DNA from: JAVBPA01 sp031549925
GTDB taxonomy: Bacteria > Bacillota > Clostridia > Oscillospirales > CAG-272
Assembly (NCBI GenBank): GCA_031549925.1
Contig: JAVBPA010000007.1
Span: forward strand, 1-15,196
Length of the DNA: 15,196 nucleotides
Direction: 5' to 3'
The position numbers and the translations under genes are program-made. Numbering within the stretch: position 1 is the stretch's first letter; each line of letters begins with the position of its first letter. Under the pieces are notes generated by a model. The model saw only the letters and a program-made list of their open reading frames with translations, was not told where the DNA came from and did not search any database. Shown piece after piece: positions 1 to 7,460 of the stretch.

Positions 1-7
1 TTATATT

Positions 8-154
8 AATTTAAAGAGTTTTCTTTTTAATTTAAAGAGTTTTCTTTTTAATTTAAAGAGTTTTCTTTTTAATTTAAAGAGTTTTCTTTTTAATTTAAAG
101 AGTTTTCTTTTTAATTTAAAGATTCATCTTTTTACTTTAAAGAGTTTTCTTTTA
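8..154. repeat. 21-bp tandem repeat, seven copies
   Basis: Copies start at 8, 29, 50, 71, 92, 113 and 134. The first five are identical: AATTTAAAGA, then GTTT, then TCTTTTT. Each can form a small stem AAAGA/TCTTT with a GTTT loop. Copy 6 differs only in the loop (TTCA instead of GTTT). Copy 7 differs only at two positions outside the stem. The array may continue to the left of the window. A period of 21 bp is close to two helical turns, so the phased A/T tracts may bend the DNA. The period is also a multiple of three, so one plus-strand frame stays open through the array. No function is known to me; it sits directly upstream of the first operon. Confidence 0.95.
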
Positions 155-162
155 AAAAGAAC

Positions 163-167
163 GGAGG
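163..167 (+). promoter_or_regulatory. Ribosome binding site fixing a GTG start
   Basis: GGAGG lies nine bases before the GTG at 177. This spacing and the lack of a nearby ATG in frame support GTG as the start of the PfkB-like gene. Confidence 0.75.
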
Positions 168-176
168 GAATTTAAA

Positions 177-1157
177 GTGCAGGCTAAACCCAGAATACTT
201 ATTGTAGGGCGCGCCAATATGAATTTGATTTTGTTTATGGATGATATACCTTCCGCCGGAAAATACAGCGTCGAAAAAAATTATGAATATATACCCGGCG
301 GCTCCGGAATAAACACGGCTTTAATGCTGTCCCGTCTCGGAATCGATACTATTCTCAGCGCAAAAATCGCAAAAGATACTCACGGACAAATACTTGTAAA
401 TTTTTGCCGCGAAAATGATATCGATACACGTTTTATAGCAGCGGACACAAAGCAGCGCACCGGACTGGAAACCGTTTTTGTTACCGAACGGGATACCAAC
501 AGAAGCGTTATATATCCGGGAGCTAACGAAAAATTGAACGCCAGCAACGTCGAATACGCTTTGACAAGTCTGCCTGACGCTTTATTATTAAATTTATCCT
601 CTCCCGCTCCGGCTTTAAGCAATGCCGCGATAATTGCATATTCAAAAAAGATACCGGTTTTTGTAAACGCCACAAAATGCGGCAAAATCAGTTTTCCGCT
701 TGAAGAATTGATTGAAACTGAATTATTTATTACAGACGAGGAAGGCGTTTTCAATTTTACGGAATATAAGGAATTGAAAACGAACACTTATATTCCGATC
801 TGTCTTGCCCTAACCAAAAAAACAAAAGCAAAGCATATTGTTATTTTGCAAAAAAACGACGCCGTTCTGCTTTATACCTCTCCTTATCATTATATTTTTT
901 CTCCTCCCTGTGAAGCTGAAATTATTGATCCGTCAACCGCTTCCGATGCTTTTGCCGCCGCTCTTATTTGGGAATATTATTTGAGAAGAGATATCTCAAA
1001 AGCATGTACTTTCGCTTCGATAATTCAGACAATGACAGTAGCCGGCAAAGGAGGGGCTTCTTCAATCCCTCAAATAAGCGATATTCCGGAATTTATATCA
1101 AGGAAAAATATAAATTATCAATTTTTACCCGATATAAACAGTGCTTCGAGGCTATAA
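177..1157 (+). CDS. PfkB/ribokinase-fold protein with degenerate kinase motifs
   Basis: The 326-residue product has the length and order of a ribokinase-family sugar or nucleoside kinase: an N-terminal beta strand with GRANMN (11-16), the GGSGIN motif (41-46) and a C-terminal DPSTASDAF (251-259). Family members normally have Asp at the position of Asn16 (sugar contact), an NxxE metal motif where TDEE (186-189) stands, TLGxxG where LQKNDA (224-229) stands, and DTTGAGDAF with an anion-hole glycine pair. Here the catalytic Asp257 remains but both glycines are replaced (Thr254, Ser256). The fold assignment is secure; kinase activity is doubtful, and a binding or regulatory role is possible. It is cytoplasmic with no membrane segment. 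It starts at GTG behind GGAGG and ends one base before the next gene, so the two are translationally linked. The substrate cannot be told. Confidence 0.85.
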   Translation: MQAKPRILIVGRANMNLILFMDDIPSAGKYSVEKNYEYIPGGSGINTALMLSRLGIDTILSAKIAKDTHGQILVNFCRENDIDTRFIAADTKQRTGLETVFVTERDTNRSVIYPGANEKLNASNVEYALTSLPDALLLNLSSPAPALSNAAIIAYSKKIPVFVNATKCGKISFPLEELIETELFITDEEGVFNFTEYKELKTNTYIPICLALTKKTKAKHIVILQKNDAVLLYTSPYHYIFSPPCEAEIIDPSTASDAFAAALIWEYYLRRDISKACTFASIIQTMTVAGKGGASSIPQISDIPEFISRKNINYQFLPDINSASRL

Positions 1158-1158
1158 A

Positions 1159-2136
1159 ATGAGTTATAAAAAAACTAAAAATACTTACAAATCAAGCGAT
1201 AACATACATGATATTGTTTATTATGTTTACACTCCCGAGGACGGTATTGCTCCGATTGCGGTTGTTCAGTTAGCGCATGGGATGTGCGAATATGTTGAAA
1301 GGTATGAAGATTTAGCGGAATATTTAACATCGCATGGGATAATTTTTTGCGGAGCCGATCATTTAGGGCACGGCTCGACCGCTTTGTCAAACGATGAATT
1401 TGGATTTTTCGGAAAAGAAAACGGACTTGATTATGTCGTTTCCGATATAGATCTGCTACGTGCTTTGATGCGGAAGAGATACCGTATGCTTCCCTATATA
1501 TTATTAGGTCAAAGTATGGGTTCGTTTATCGCACGGTCTTATATAGTAAATTACCGTGACGCTATCGACGGAGTAATTCTTGCGGGGACAAGCGGCGGAG
1601 ATAAAAATATAAACTTCGGGATTATGATATCCGGTTTAATTTCAAAATTACGCGGCGAAAAATACCGCAGCAAATTATTATATTCGATGTCCATCGGAAA
1701 TTACAATAAAAAATTTAAAAACGAAAAAGATAGCTCCGCCTGGCTTTCTTCTAATATGGAAAGCAGAAATAAATATAAAAATGACGAACGATGCAATTTT
1801 ATATTTACCGCAAAAGGATACAATGATATGTTCCGGCTGTTAAAATATGTAACCGGTCCGGCTTGGGCGGCAAATGTCCCTAAAAATTTACCTGTTTTTA
1901 TAATAAGCGGTTCGGATGATCCCGTGGGTAATTTCGGTGCCGGTATAGCAGACATTGAATCCTGGCTGACAGAAGAAGAATTGAACGAACTTAAAGTAAA
2001 GTTATATCCCGGTTACCGCCATGAATTATTACAGGAAACAAACTGCGGGGAAGTTTATAACGATATTTACGAATGGATAGAATCTGTGCGTGAGGGTGTA
2101 ATCGCCGCCAGAACACAATCGATTTTTCATATGTAA
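1159..2136 (+). CDS. Alpha/beta hydrolase, monoacylglycerol lipase / lysophospholipase type
   Basis: The 325-residue protein is a serine hydrolase of the Hydrolase_4 (PldB / monoacylglycerol lipase) group. It shows the oxyanion motif AHGMCE, the DHLGHG motif, the nucleophile elbow GQSMGS (Ser119), the acid in SGSDDPVG (Asp254) and the base in YPGYRHELL (His288): a complete triad in the usual order. There is no signal peptide, so it should act in the cytoplasm on an acyl ester such as a monoglyceride or lysolipid; the true substrate is inferred only from the family. I chose the ATG at 1159 rather than the in-frame GTG at 1141, because GAGG (1148-1151) lies seven bases before the ATG and this start follows the upstream stop by one base. 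It is second in a four-gene operon. Confidence 0.9.
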   Translation: MSYKKTKNTYKSSDNIHDIVYYVYTPEDGIAPIAVVQLAHGMCEYVERYEDLAEYLTSHGIIFCGADHLGHGSTALSNDEFGFFGKENGLDYVVSDIDLLRALMRKRYRMLPYILLGQSMGSFIARSYIVNYRDAIDGVILAGTSGGDKNINFGIMISGLISKLRGEKYRSKLLYSMSIGNYNKKFKNEKDSSAWLSSNMESRNKYKNDERCNFIFTAKGYNDMFRLLKYVTGPAWAANVPKNLPVFIISGSDDPVGNFGAGIADIESWLTEEELNELKVKLYPGYRHELLQETNCGEVYNDIYEWIESVREGVIAARTQSIFHM

Positions 2137-2159
2137 TAAATTAACAAAGGAAAAAATTA

Positions 2160-2780
2160 ATGTTTAAAATCAAAACCAAGAGAATAATTTCAGTTTTTAT
2201 AATTGTAATTATTATATTATCAATGTTTATTTTGTCTTCCTGCGGCGAAGACAACTGGATTCCCGCCGGAATGAAGCTTGCCTCAACGGATGCCGTTGAT
2301 TATACCCTGTATGTTCCGGAAAGCTGGATAATCGATATTTCAACAGGTATGGTTTCCGCTTATGCAAGCAATACAGACAGAAGCAATATAACAATGATGG
2401 CTTTTAATCTGGAAAATGAAAATGTCAATCTTAATGTCGACGAATACTGGGAAAAACACGAAGAAGAACTGAAATCCACTTTTCCGGATTTTTCCTATGA
2501 TATAGAAAAAGCTCCGGGAGAAACCTCCGAAAATCAGGAAGAAACTTCCGCAGAACAAAACGAAACCGCAGAACCGATAAAAATTACACTGGACGGAATC
2601 GCCGCTAACAAATATACTTACAGCTTGACCGTAACGGGAGTAAAATACAATTTTATACAGGTTATTGCAATAAGAGCGGCTATTGTATATATCTTTACTT
2701 ATACCGCAATACCGGAACAATTTGATAAACACGCAGAAGATATAAATTCTATTCTTGAATATTTTAAATACAATAAATAA
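2160..2780 (+). CDS. Small secreted lipoprotein, PsbP/DcrB-like
   Basis: The 206-residue product starts with a basic N terminus (MFKIKTKR), a hydrophobic stretch (about 9-24) and a lipobox LSSC with Cys28 as the lipidated residue, so it should be anchored to the outer face of the membrane. The rest reads like a PsbP/DcrB-type domain: a YTLYVPESW strand near the start and a closing segment around YNFIQVIAIRAAIVYIFTYTA followed by a helix with a conserved-looking spacing of charged residues. A Glu/Thr/Asn-rich, probably disordered insert (about 118-141) splits the domain. An AAAGGA site precedes the ATG, 23 bases after the hydrolase stop. The lipobox is clear; the domain name is a moderate-confidence resemblance, and the function is unknown. 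The neighbouring lipid-type hydrolase fits an envelope theme but does not prove it. Confidence 0.8.
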   Translation: MFKIKTKRIISVFIIVIIILSMFILSSCGEDNWIPAGMKLASTDAVDYTLYVPESWIIDISTGMVSAYASNTDRSNITMMAFNLENENVNLNVDEYWEKHEEELKSTFPDFSYDIEKAPGETSENQEETSAEQNETAEPIKITLDGIAANKYTYSLTVTGVKYNFIQVIAIRAAIVYIFTYTAIPEQFDKHAEDINSILEYFKYNK

Positions 2781-2808
2781 ATTTTACAGCAATCCGGGAA
2801 AATTTTAA

Positions 2809-3939
2809 ATGATATATCTCGATAACAGCGCTACCACTAACCTTTCAGAAGAAGCGCGTACAGCCATGCTTCAAGCTTACGACGAAGTTTGGGGAAACCC
2901 ATCGTCAGTACATTCCATGGGAATAAACTCCAAAAAGCTTTTGGAAAGCTCAAGAAATACTATAATGAAAGCGTTGAATTTAACGCCCTCAGACGGAAAA
3001 ATTATATTTTGCGGCAGCGGTACGGAAGCAAATAATCTTGCTTTATACGGTATCGCTCACGCAAAAAAAAGAGTTCCCCGCCGGATTATAACCGACGACA
3101 GCCAGCATCCTTCGGTTTTGCAAACGCTGAAAGCTTTGTCGGAGTCGGGATTTGAAATAGTAAAAATACCGACGGAAAACGGAACAATTGATATTGAGGC
3201 TTTAATTGAAGCGGTAAACGATGATACCCTTGCCGTTTCGATTATGACAGTAAACAATGAAACCGGCGCGTTATATGACACAAAAACCGCTTTTTATGAA
3301 GTGCATAAAAAAAATCCGAATGTTATCACCCATACGGACGCGGTTCAGGCTTTTAATAAAATTCAAATATCAAAAAAAGAAACCGACTTAATAACTGTAA
3401 GCGGTCACAAAATACATGCTCCGAAAGGTATCGGAGCGTTGTTTGTATCTGAAAGATTAATAAAATCCAAAAACATATCTCCTCAGTTATTCGGAGGCGG
3501 ACAGGAATCGGGATTAAGAGCCGGTACCGAAAACGTAGCTGCGGCAGCGGCTTTCGCCCGGGCAAGCGAAACTTTATTTGATTATTCAAACGCACGGGAA
3601 AGGTATGAGCAAATAATAAAAGGTCTCCCTGATAAAATAAAACTCAACAAACCGCAAAATTATGTTCCATATATTATAAGCTTAACTTTGCCTAGAATAA
3701 AAAGCGAAACGGCAGTCAGATATTTATCTGAGAGGGGTATTTATATATCGTCAGGTTCGGCTTGTTCATCAAATTCCGCCCACAGAAAAAATTATGTTTT
3801 GTCGGCTTTCGGATTAAAAGATTATGAAGTTGAATCGACTGTCAGAATAAGTCTTGGGGGAAGTGAAACGGAGAGTGATATTTCAATATTTCTTTCGGCT
3901 ATTGATGACTGTATAAAAAATATCGTCAAAATGAAATAA
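2809..3939 (+). CDS. Cysteine desulfurase, IscS/NifS class I
   Basis: This 376-residue PLP enzyme takes sulfur from cysteine as a persulfide for Fe-S clusters, thiolated tRNA or other sulfur products. Landmarks in order: the N-terminal MIYLDNSATT, the GSGTEANNLAL phosphate-binding turn, THTDAVQAF (PLP-ring region), SGHKIHAPKG with the Schiff-base Lys201, and SSGSACSS with the catalytic Cys319 on the flexible loop, then VRISLG. Length is normal for the family. It is the last gene of the operon, 28 bases after the lipoprotein, with GGGAA eight bases before the ATG. No iscU-type scaffold or thiI lies next to it in the window, though such partners are common in Firmicutes, so its sulfur acceptor cannot be named from context. 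Confidence 0.95.
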   Translation: MIYLDNSATTNLSEEARTAMLQAYDEVWGNPSSVHSMGINSKKLLESSRNTIMKALNLTPSDGKIIFCGSGTEANNLALYGIAHAKKRVPRRIITDDSQHPSVLQTLKALSESGFEIVKIPTENGTIDIEALIEAVNDDTLAVSIMTVNNETGALYDTKTAFYEVHKKNPNVITHTDAVQAFNKIQISKKETDLITVSGHKIHAPKGIGALFVSERLIKSKNISPQLFGGGQESGLRAGTENVAAAAAFARASETLFDYSNARERYEQIIKGLPDKIKLNKPQNYVPYIISLTLPRIKSETAVRYLSERGIYISSGSACSSNSAHRKNYVLSAFGLKDYEVESTVRISLGGSETESDISIFLSAIDDCIKNIVKMK

Positions 3940-3957
3940 AATTTAATATCTGGAATA

Positions 3958-4035
3958 AAGAATTAATTATCAAAATCTTGTATCAAGTATCAAGTGTAAA
4001 ATTTTCCTTCTTAATTCTTAATTCTTAATTCTTAT
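3958..4035. repeat. Intergenic heptamer repeats with complementary arm
   Basis: The spacer between two convergent genes contains TATCAAG twice in tandem (3981-3994) and TTCTTAA about four times in tandem (4008-4035). AAGAATTAA at 3958-3966 is the exact reverse complement of TTAATTCTT, which occurs in three overlapping registers on the right side (4011, 4018, 4025). The spacer can therefore fold into a long, slippable AT-rich hairpin. It may end transcription of the two facing genes, as no GC-rich terminator is present, or may be a small dispersed repeat element; neither is proven. Confidence 0.75.
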
Positions 4036-4042
4036 ATATTAA

Positions 4043-5962
4043 TCATTGGTTATCAGAGTCAAGAAAAACATCGCCGTATCGGAGCAGAGCCTCGCTTAGT
4101 TTAAAAGCGGCTTTTGCTTCCGTTACGTTTTTTTTGTGTTTGCTTAATTCTTCTTTTATTTGACGATGTGACTTTCTGTCAAAAATAACCGTATTTTCGG
4201 TAATACCGCTGCGGGGATGACTGTAAACAATATCCTTTGTAATAAAAGACCCTCTTGACATGTGCATTTGTTCGTATACAATCCCCTCTTTTCCGTCAAG
4301 AAGATTATGGCCGAACATCACGCTTTTGGTGTTTTTAATACCGAGCAGATATAACAGGGTCGGTTCGACATCAATATGCGAACCAACTTTATCAATAGTA
4401 TTGTTTATTCCTTCCGCCGATGGTATGTTAATAATGAGAGGAACATTAAATATATCGGCTTCGTAATACGCATGCCCTAAAAGTTCGCTCATTAAATTAT
4501 AGCTTTCCGCATCATAGCCCGGAATCCCGAAATGATCGCCGTATATAACTAACATGCTGTTATCGTATAATCCGATTTCCTTCAGACTATTGATAAACTC
4601 TCCGATAGCGGCGTCTGTGTAGTTCATCGCCTGAAAATAATTACCGAGCAATGTATTATCGTATTTTTTATCAAGATTTAATTTTCTCTCCGATACTGGT
4701 ATTATATACGGATGATGCGAGGAAAGAGTAACCATCAAAGACATAAAAGGCTGCGTATATGATTTCATTATATCGGAAGAATATTTGAAAAATTCTTTGT
4801 CGGATAAACCCAAATTAAAAACATCATGAGCGGGAAAATCTTCTTCGCTCATAAAATCATCGAACCCCTGCCCGATATACGCCTCTTCCCTGTTCCAATA
4901 AGAACCTATGTAGCCGTGAAAAGCGTATGAACCGCTGTACCCTGAATCTTTTAATATTCGGGGAAGCCCCCACCATTCAAGTGAAGGATATTTGTTATAA
5001 ACCGCTTCATCCTCTGATGTGTAAATAGAATTTAATACTTGGAATTCCGCGTCTGAAGTGTTTCCGGCTCCGACGCTGTAAAAATAATTGTTAAAATAAA
5101 GCGAATCCCCGGAAATCAACGAATTTAATACGGGAGTTATTTCGTTTCCGTCAACATTCAAACCGACTACAAAATTTTGCAATGCTTCTACTTGTATTAT
5201 TATAACATTTCTTCCGGAAGCGGCTGCGCTGTAGATATTGATATTTTCTTCAATTTCTGTTTCCGCTTCAGTTTCCGCTATTACAGGCTTGTACGGCTTT
5301 TTTTCAATGTTTTTATTTATAAATATACCCAAAGCGTCAGACAAATGATAATACATCAGTTCGTTTGAAAAATACGACCATTTAAAAGCGGTTGAAGATG
5401 ATATTGCCGCTGATGACAAAACAAAAACAATCAGCATAAAAGACATGAATCGTACGGTAATTTTTTTTAAGTTATAATTGCGGTTATTATAAATATAATT
5501 ATTAAATATTTTTTTAAATAACTCTGTTTTAGAAAGAATATATAATATAATCAGAAAAGGCAGATCCGCTATATACATTAAATCCGAAAATTTCGTCAGG
5601 TTTTTTATCGTACCGGTAACGGCTCCGAGCTGTCCCGCCATGCTGAGTGCCATTCCTGTAGGCATTTTCCCGTAATAGTTGAAATATATTCTATCGCAAA
5701 ACATTACAAAACAGAGCAGTATGTATAGAATACGCAACACCGGTAAAGGTGAACGGGTTGAAAAATTTATAATGATAAGGTATACGCACAATATAACGGA
5801 GAGTGTCGCGAAACTCATGAGAAAGCTCCACGAACCTATTTTAATATAGCTGTAAAAAAAATAGAGCTTTATAAATAATAAAAAGCATAAAGTAAAGCTT
5901 TCTATAATGAATAAATAATTTTCGCTGTAATCTGTCTTAGTCTTTTCATATGTAAGTTTCAT
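4043..5962 (-). CDS. LTA synthase-family membrane phosphoglycerol transferase
   Basis: The 639-residue protein has about five membrane segments (near 22-40, 45-67, 74-92, 130-145, 170-188) followed by a large extracellular sulfatase-fold domain. Active-site residues are in place: Glu259 in QVEAL, nucleophile Thr302 in GNTSDAEF, His416 in SSHHP, and Asp476-His477 in YGDHFG. Trp356 and Arg358 in YWNRE match the lipid-headgroup contacts of Staphylococcus aureus LtaS (as I recall Glu255, Thr300, Trp354, Arg356, His416, Asp475, His476), so the spacing is nearly the same. The family moves glycerol phosphate from phosphatidylglycerol to a growing lipoteichoic acid or a related glycolipid; polymerase versus primase is not decided by sequence alone. 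An acidic linker (about 230-240) joins membrane and catalytic parts. Its promoter faces away from that of rnpB. The ribosome site is weak. Confidence 0.92.
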   Translation of the reverse strand: MKLTYEKTKTDYSENYLFIIESFTLCFLLFIKLYFFYSYIKIGSWSFLMSFATLSVILCVYLIIINFSTRSPLPVLRILYILLCFVMFCDRIYFNYYGKMPTGMALSMAGQLGAVTGTIKNLTKFSDLMYIADLPFLIILYILSKTELFKKIFNNYIYNNRNYNLKKITVRFMSFMLIVFVLSSAAISSSTAFKWSYFSNELMYYHLSDALGIFINKNIEKKPYKPVIAETEAETEIEENINIYSAAASGRNVIIIQVEALQNFVVGLNVDGNEITPVLNSLISGDSLYFNNYFYSVGAGNTSDAEFQVLNSIYTSEDEAVYNKYPSLEWWGLPRILKDSGYSGSYAFHGYIGSYWNREEAYIGQGFDDFMSEEDFPAHDVFNLGLSDKEFFKYSSDIMKSYTQPFMSLMVTLSSHHPYIIPVSERKLNLDKKYDNTLLGNYFQAMNYTDAAIGEFINSLKEIGLYDNSMLVIYGDHFGIPGYDAESYNLMSELLGHAYYEADIFNVPLIINIPSAEGINNTIDKVGSHIDVEPTLLYLLGIKNTKSVMFGHNLLDGKEGIVYEQMHMSRGSFITKDIVYSHPRSGITENTVIFDRKSHRQIKEELSKHKKNVTEAKAAFKLSEALLRYGDVFLDSDNQ

Positions 5963-6003
5963 TTTTTATTATAATTCCAATTTATTATTAAGCAGTATAA
6001 TTA

Positions 6004-6032
6004 TTATAACAATTTATCCGAAATGTTTCAAT
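6004..6032 (-). promoter_or_regulatory. Sigma-A-type promoter of the LTA synthase-like gene
   Basis: On the minus strand, TTGAAA (6032-6027) and TATAAT (6009-6004) are separated by exactly 17 bases. The transcript would start near 5997, giving a leader of about 35 bases before the ATG at 5962. Confidence 0.75.
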
Positions 6033-6053
6033 AACAATATATACCTTACATAT

Positions 6054-6082
6054 TGACACAAATTAAATACGGTTGTATAATA
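6054..6082 (+). promoter_or_regulatory. Consensus sigma-A promoter of rnpB
   Basis: TTGACA (6054-6059), a 17-base spacer and TATAAT (6077-6082) form a perfect consensus promoter. The start would be near 6089-6091, at the 5' end of the RNase P RNA. A perfect match suits a constantly expressed stable RNA. Confidence 0.88.
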
Positions 6083-6090
6083 ATTTTATA

Positions 6091-6574
6091 ACCGAGCTGT
6101 GCGGCCGCGTGATATCAGACCGAAAGGTATTATCATGAGGAAAGTCCGGGCTTTACAGGGCAGGATAACGGATAACGTCCGCCGGAGGCAACTCCCGGGA
6201 AAGTGCAACAGAGAGATACCGCCGCCGTATGTTTTAATTATGGCGGTAAGGATGGAAAGGCGAGGTAAGAGCTCACCGGCGTGCTGGTAACAGTACGGCG
6301 TCCCATTGACGCAGAAAAGTTTTTTTGTGCGTTATTGTCAAAAATACAATTATGTATTGATGCAATATGTACAAATATTGCTTTTTACCATGTAAACCCT
6401 ATCCAAAGCAACACCGCACGCGGAATCACATGTCTGCCCGGCATATTTCCGCAGGTGGCACGAACGTTATGGCAACACAACGTCAAGATAGATGGCCGCA
6501 ACGAATTGATTTTGCTGTCGATATACGATTGTTCATCAATTTATGACAGAACCCGGCTTACAGGCACGCGTTAT
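6091..6574 (+). ncRNA. rnpB: RNase P RNA (catalytic RNA subunit), type A-like
   Basis: This RNA is the ribozyme that trims tRNA 5' leaders. The universally conserved blocks are present in order: a GAAA-capped P3 hairpin (about 6110-6136), GAGGAAAGTCCGGGC, CAGGGCAGGATAACG, GTGCAACAGAGAGATACCGCC, GGATGGAAAGGCGAGGTAAGAG, CTGGTAACAG, TGTAAACCC, the CCA-binding GGTGG in CAGGTGGCAC, and the 3' strand of P4 in ACAGAACCCGGCTTA. The loop order with a P15-type GGT element and P18-like hairpin (about 6461-6485) fits type A rather than the Bacillus type B. At about 484 bases it is roughly 100 longer than usual, because of AT-rich stem-loops between CTGGTAACAG and TGTAAACCC (about 6313-6388). Ends are set from the promoter and from the terminator, so each is uncertain by several bases. 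Confidence 0.95.
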
Positions 6575-6605
6575 AAAAAGTGATCCGTTTACCGGATCGC
6601 TTTTT
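6575..6605 (+). terminator. Rho-independent terminator of rnpB
   Basis: A 13-bp stem (6575-6587 with 6593-6605, one G-T wobble) closes over the loop TTTAC. The A-tract and T-tract form the base of the stem, and the T-run serves as the release signal just after the RNase P RNA 3' end. Confidence 0.85.
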
Positions 6606-6614
6606 ACATAATAT

Positions 6615-6656
6615 AAAATCCGAAAGTTTTTTTTAGCTGAAACTACGGATTTTTTT
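6615..6656. terminator. Second, probably bidirectional terminator
   Basis: AAAATCCG (6615-6622) pairs with CGGATTTT (6646-6653), and AGTTT (6625-6629) pairs with AAACT (6640-6644). T-runs follow on the plus strand and, more weakly, on the minus strand. It can back up the rnpB terminator and end the minus-strand ABC transporter transcript, whose last gene stops at 6718. Confidence 0.65.
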
Positions 6657-6717
6657 ATTATTTCATTTGTTCTATCGGAAACATTTTATGTTTTTAGAAA
6701 TCAAGTTTTGATATTAA

Positions 6718-7428
6718 TCAAATATTATTATTTTTTCTGTAGCCGTCTTTATCCTTGTAAAGATAGAGTCTTCCGTTATCCATTTTGTAAATTTTATCGG
6801 CATGATCCGCAATTGATAAATCATGCGTGACCATAAACAGTGTTTGCTTCATGACTTCTTTAGTTTTCATAAGCAAGCGCAGGACTTCATCGGCATTGTT
6901 TCTGTCTAGATTCCCCGTAGGTTCATCGCAGAACACTATTTGAGGGCGGTTTATTAACGCTCTTGCGATTGCCACGCGCTGCTGCTGACCTCCTGACAAT
7001 TCAGAAGGCAGATGATTTAACCTGTCGCCGATATCAAGCGTTTTTATTATCTTCTTTAAATGCTCCTCAAAACGAAATTCTTCTTTGTTGCACATGACAG
7101 TGGGAACCATTATATTTTCAAGAGCTGTAAATTGCGGTATCAAATTATGTTTTTGAAAAACAAACCCTGTATATGTACCTCTGAAACGGGCAAGCTCGTC
7201 GGAAGACATTTTTGTAATATCATTTCCCCTTATCAAAACTTTTCCGGCATTCGGCTGATCAAGCCCCGCGCATATGTGAAGCAAAGTAGATTTACCTGAG
7301 CCTGACGCTCCGATTATCGCTATAAATTCACCGTCTTCGACATTCAGGCTGACACGGTCCACAGCCGTTACCGTCACATCGTATTGTTTATATTGCTTTA
7401 TAATATCTTGTGCTGATAAAATTACCAT
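6718..7428 (-). CDS. ABC transporter ATP-binding protein (MacB/LolD/BceA type)
   Basis: The 236-residue protein is the ATP-hydrolysing subunit that powers the adjacent permease. It has Walker A GASGSGKST (about 39-47), a Q-loop in GFVFQKHNLIPQFTALENI, the signature LSGGQQQR, Walker B IVFCDEPTGNLD and the switch histidine in VTHD. The EPTGNLD form and ENI..P after the Q-loop are typical of the FtsX-linked export or mechanotransmission group rather than of importers. It lies 32 bases downstream of the permease gene on the same strand, with its own AAGGTGG site eight bases before the ATG, so the two form one transcript ending at the hairpin near 6615-6656. No substrate is shown. The C-terminal tail (KDKDGYRKNNNI) is short and polar. 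A Bce-type peptide resistance role is possible, but no sensor kinase or regulator is nearby. Confidence 0.94.
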   Translation of the reverse strand: MVILSAQDIIKQYKQYDVTVTAVDRVSLNVEDGEFIAIIGASGSGKSTLLHICAGLDQPNAGKVLIRGNDITKMSSDELARFRGTYTGFVFQKHNLIPQFTALENIMVPTVMCNKEEFRFEEHLKKIIKTLDIGDRLNHLPSELSGGQQQRVAIARALINRPQIVFCDEPTGNLDRNNADEVLRLLMKTKEVMKQTLFMVTHDLSIADHADKIYKMDNGRLYLYKDKDGYRKNNNI

Positions 7429-7460
7429 TTTCTGTCCACCTTATATTTTTTCGGTTGTTT

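Noticed and set aside
8..154. CRISPR array
   Set aside because: The 21-bp units join directly with no spacers between them, so this is a simple tandem repeat.
1141..1158. GTG at 1141 as start of the hydrolase
   Set aside because: It would overlap the upstream gene by 17 bases; the ATG at 1159 has GAGG at the right distance and matches the gene boundary.
6099..6583. Two short plus-strand open frames (6099-6290 and 6281-6583)
   Set aside because: They lie within the RNase P RNA, whose conserved blocks explain the sequence; neither has a convincing ribosome site.
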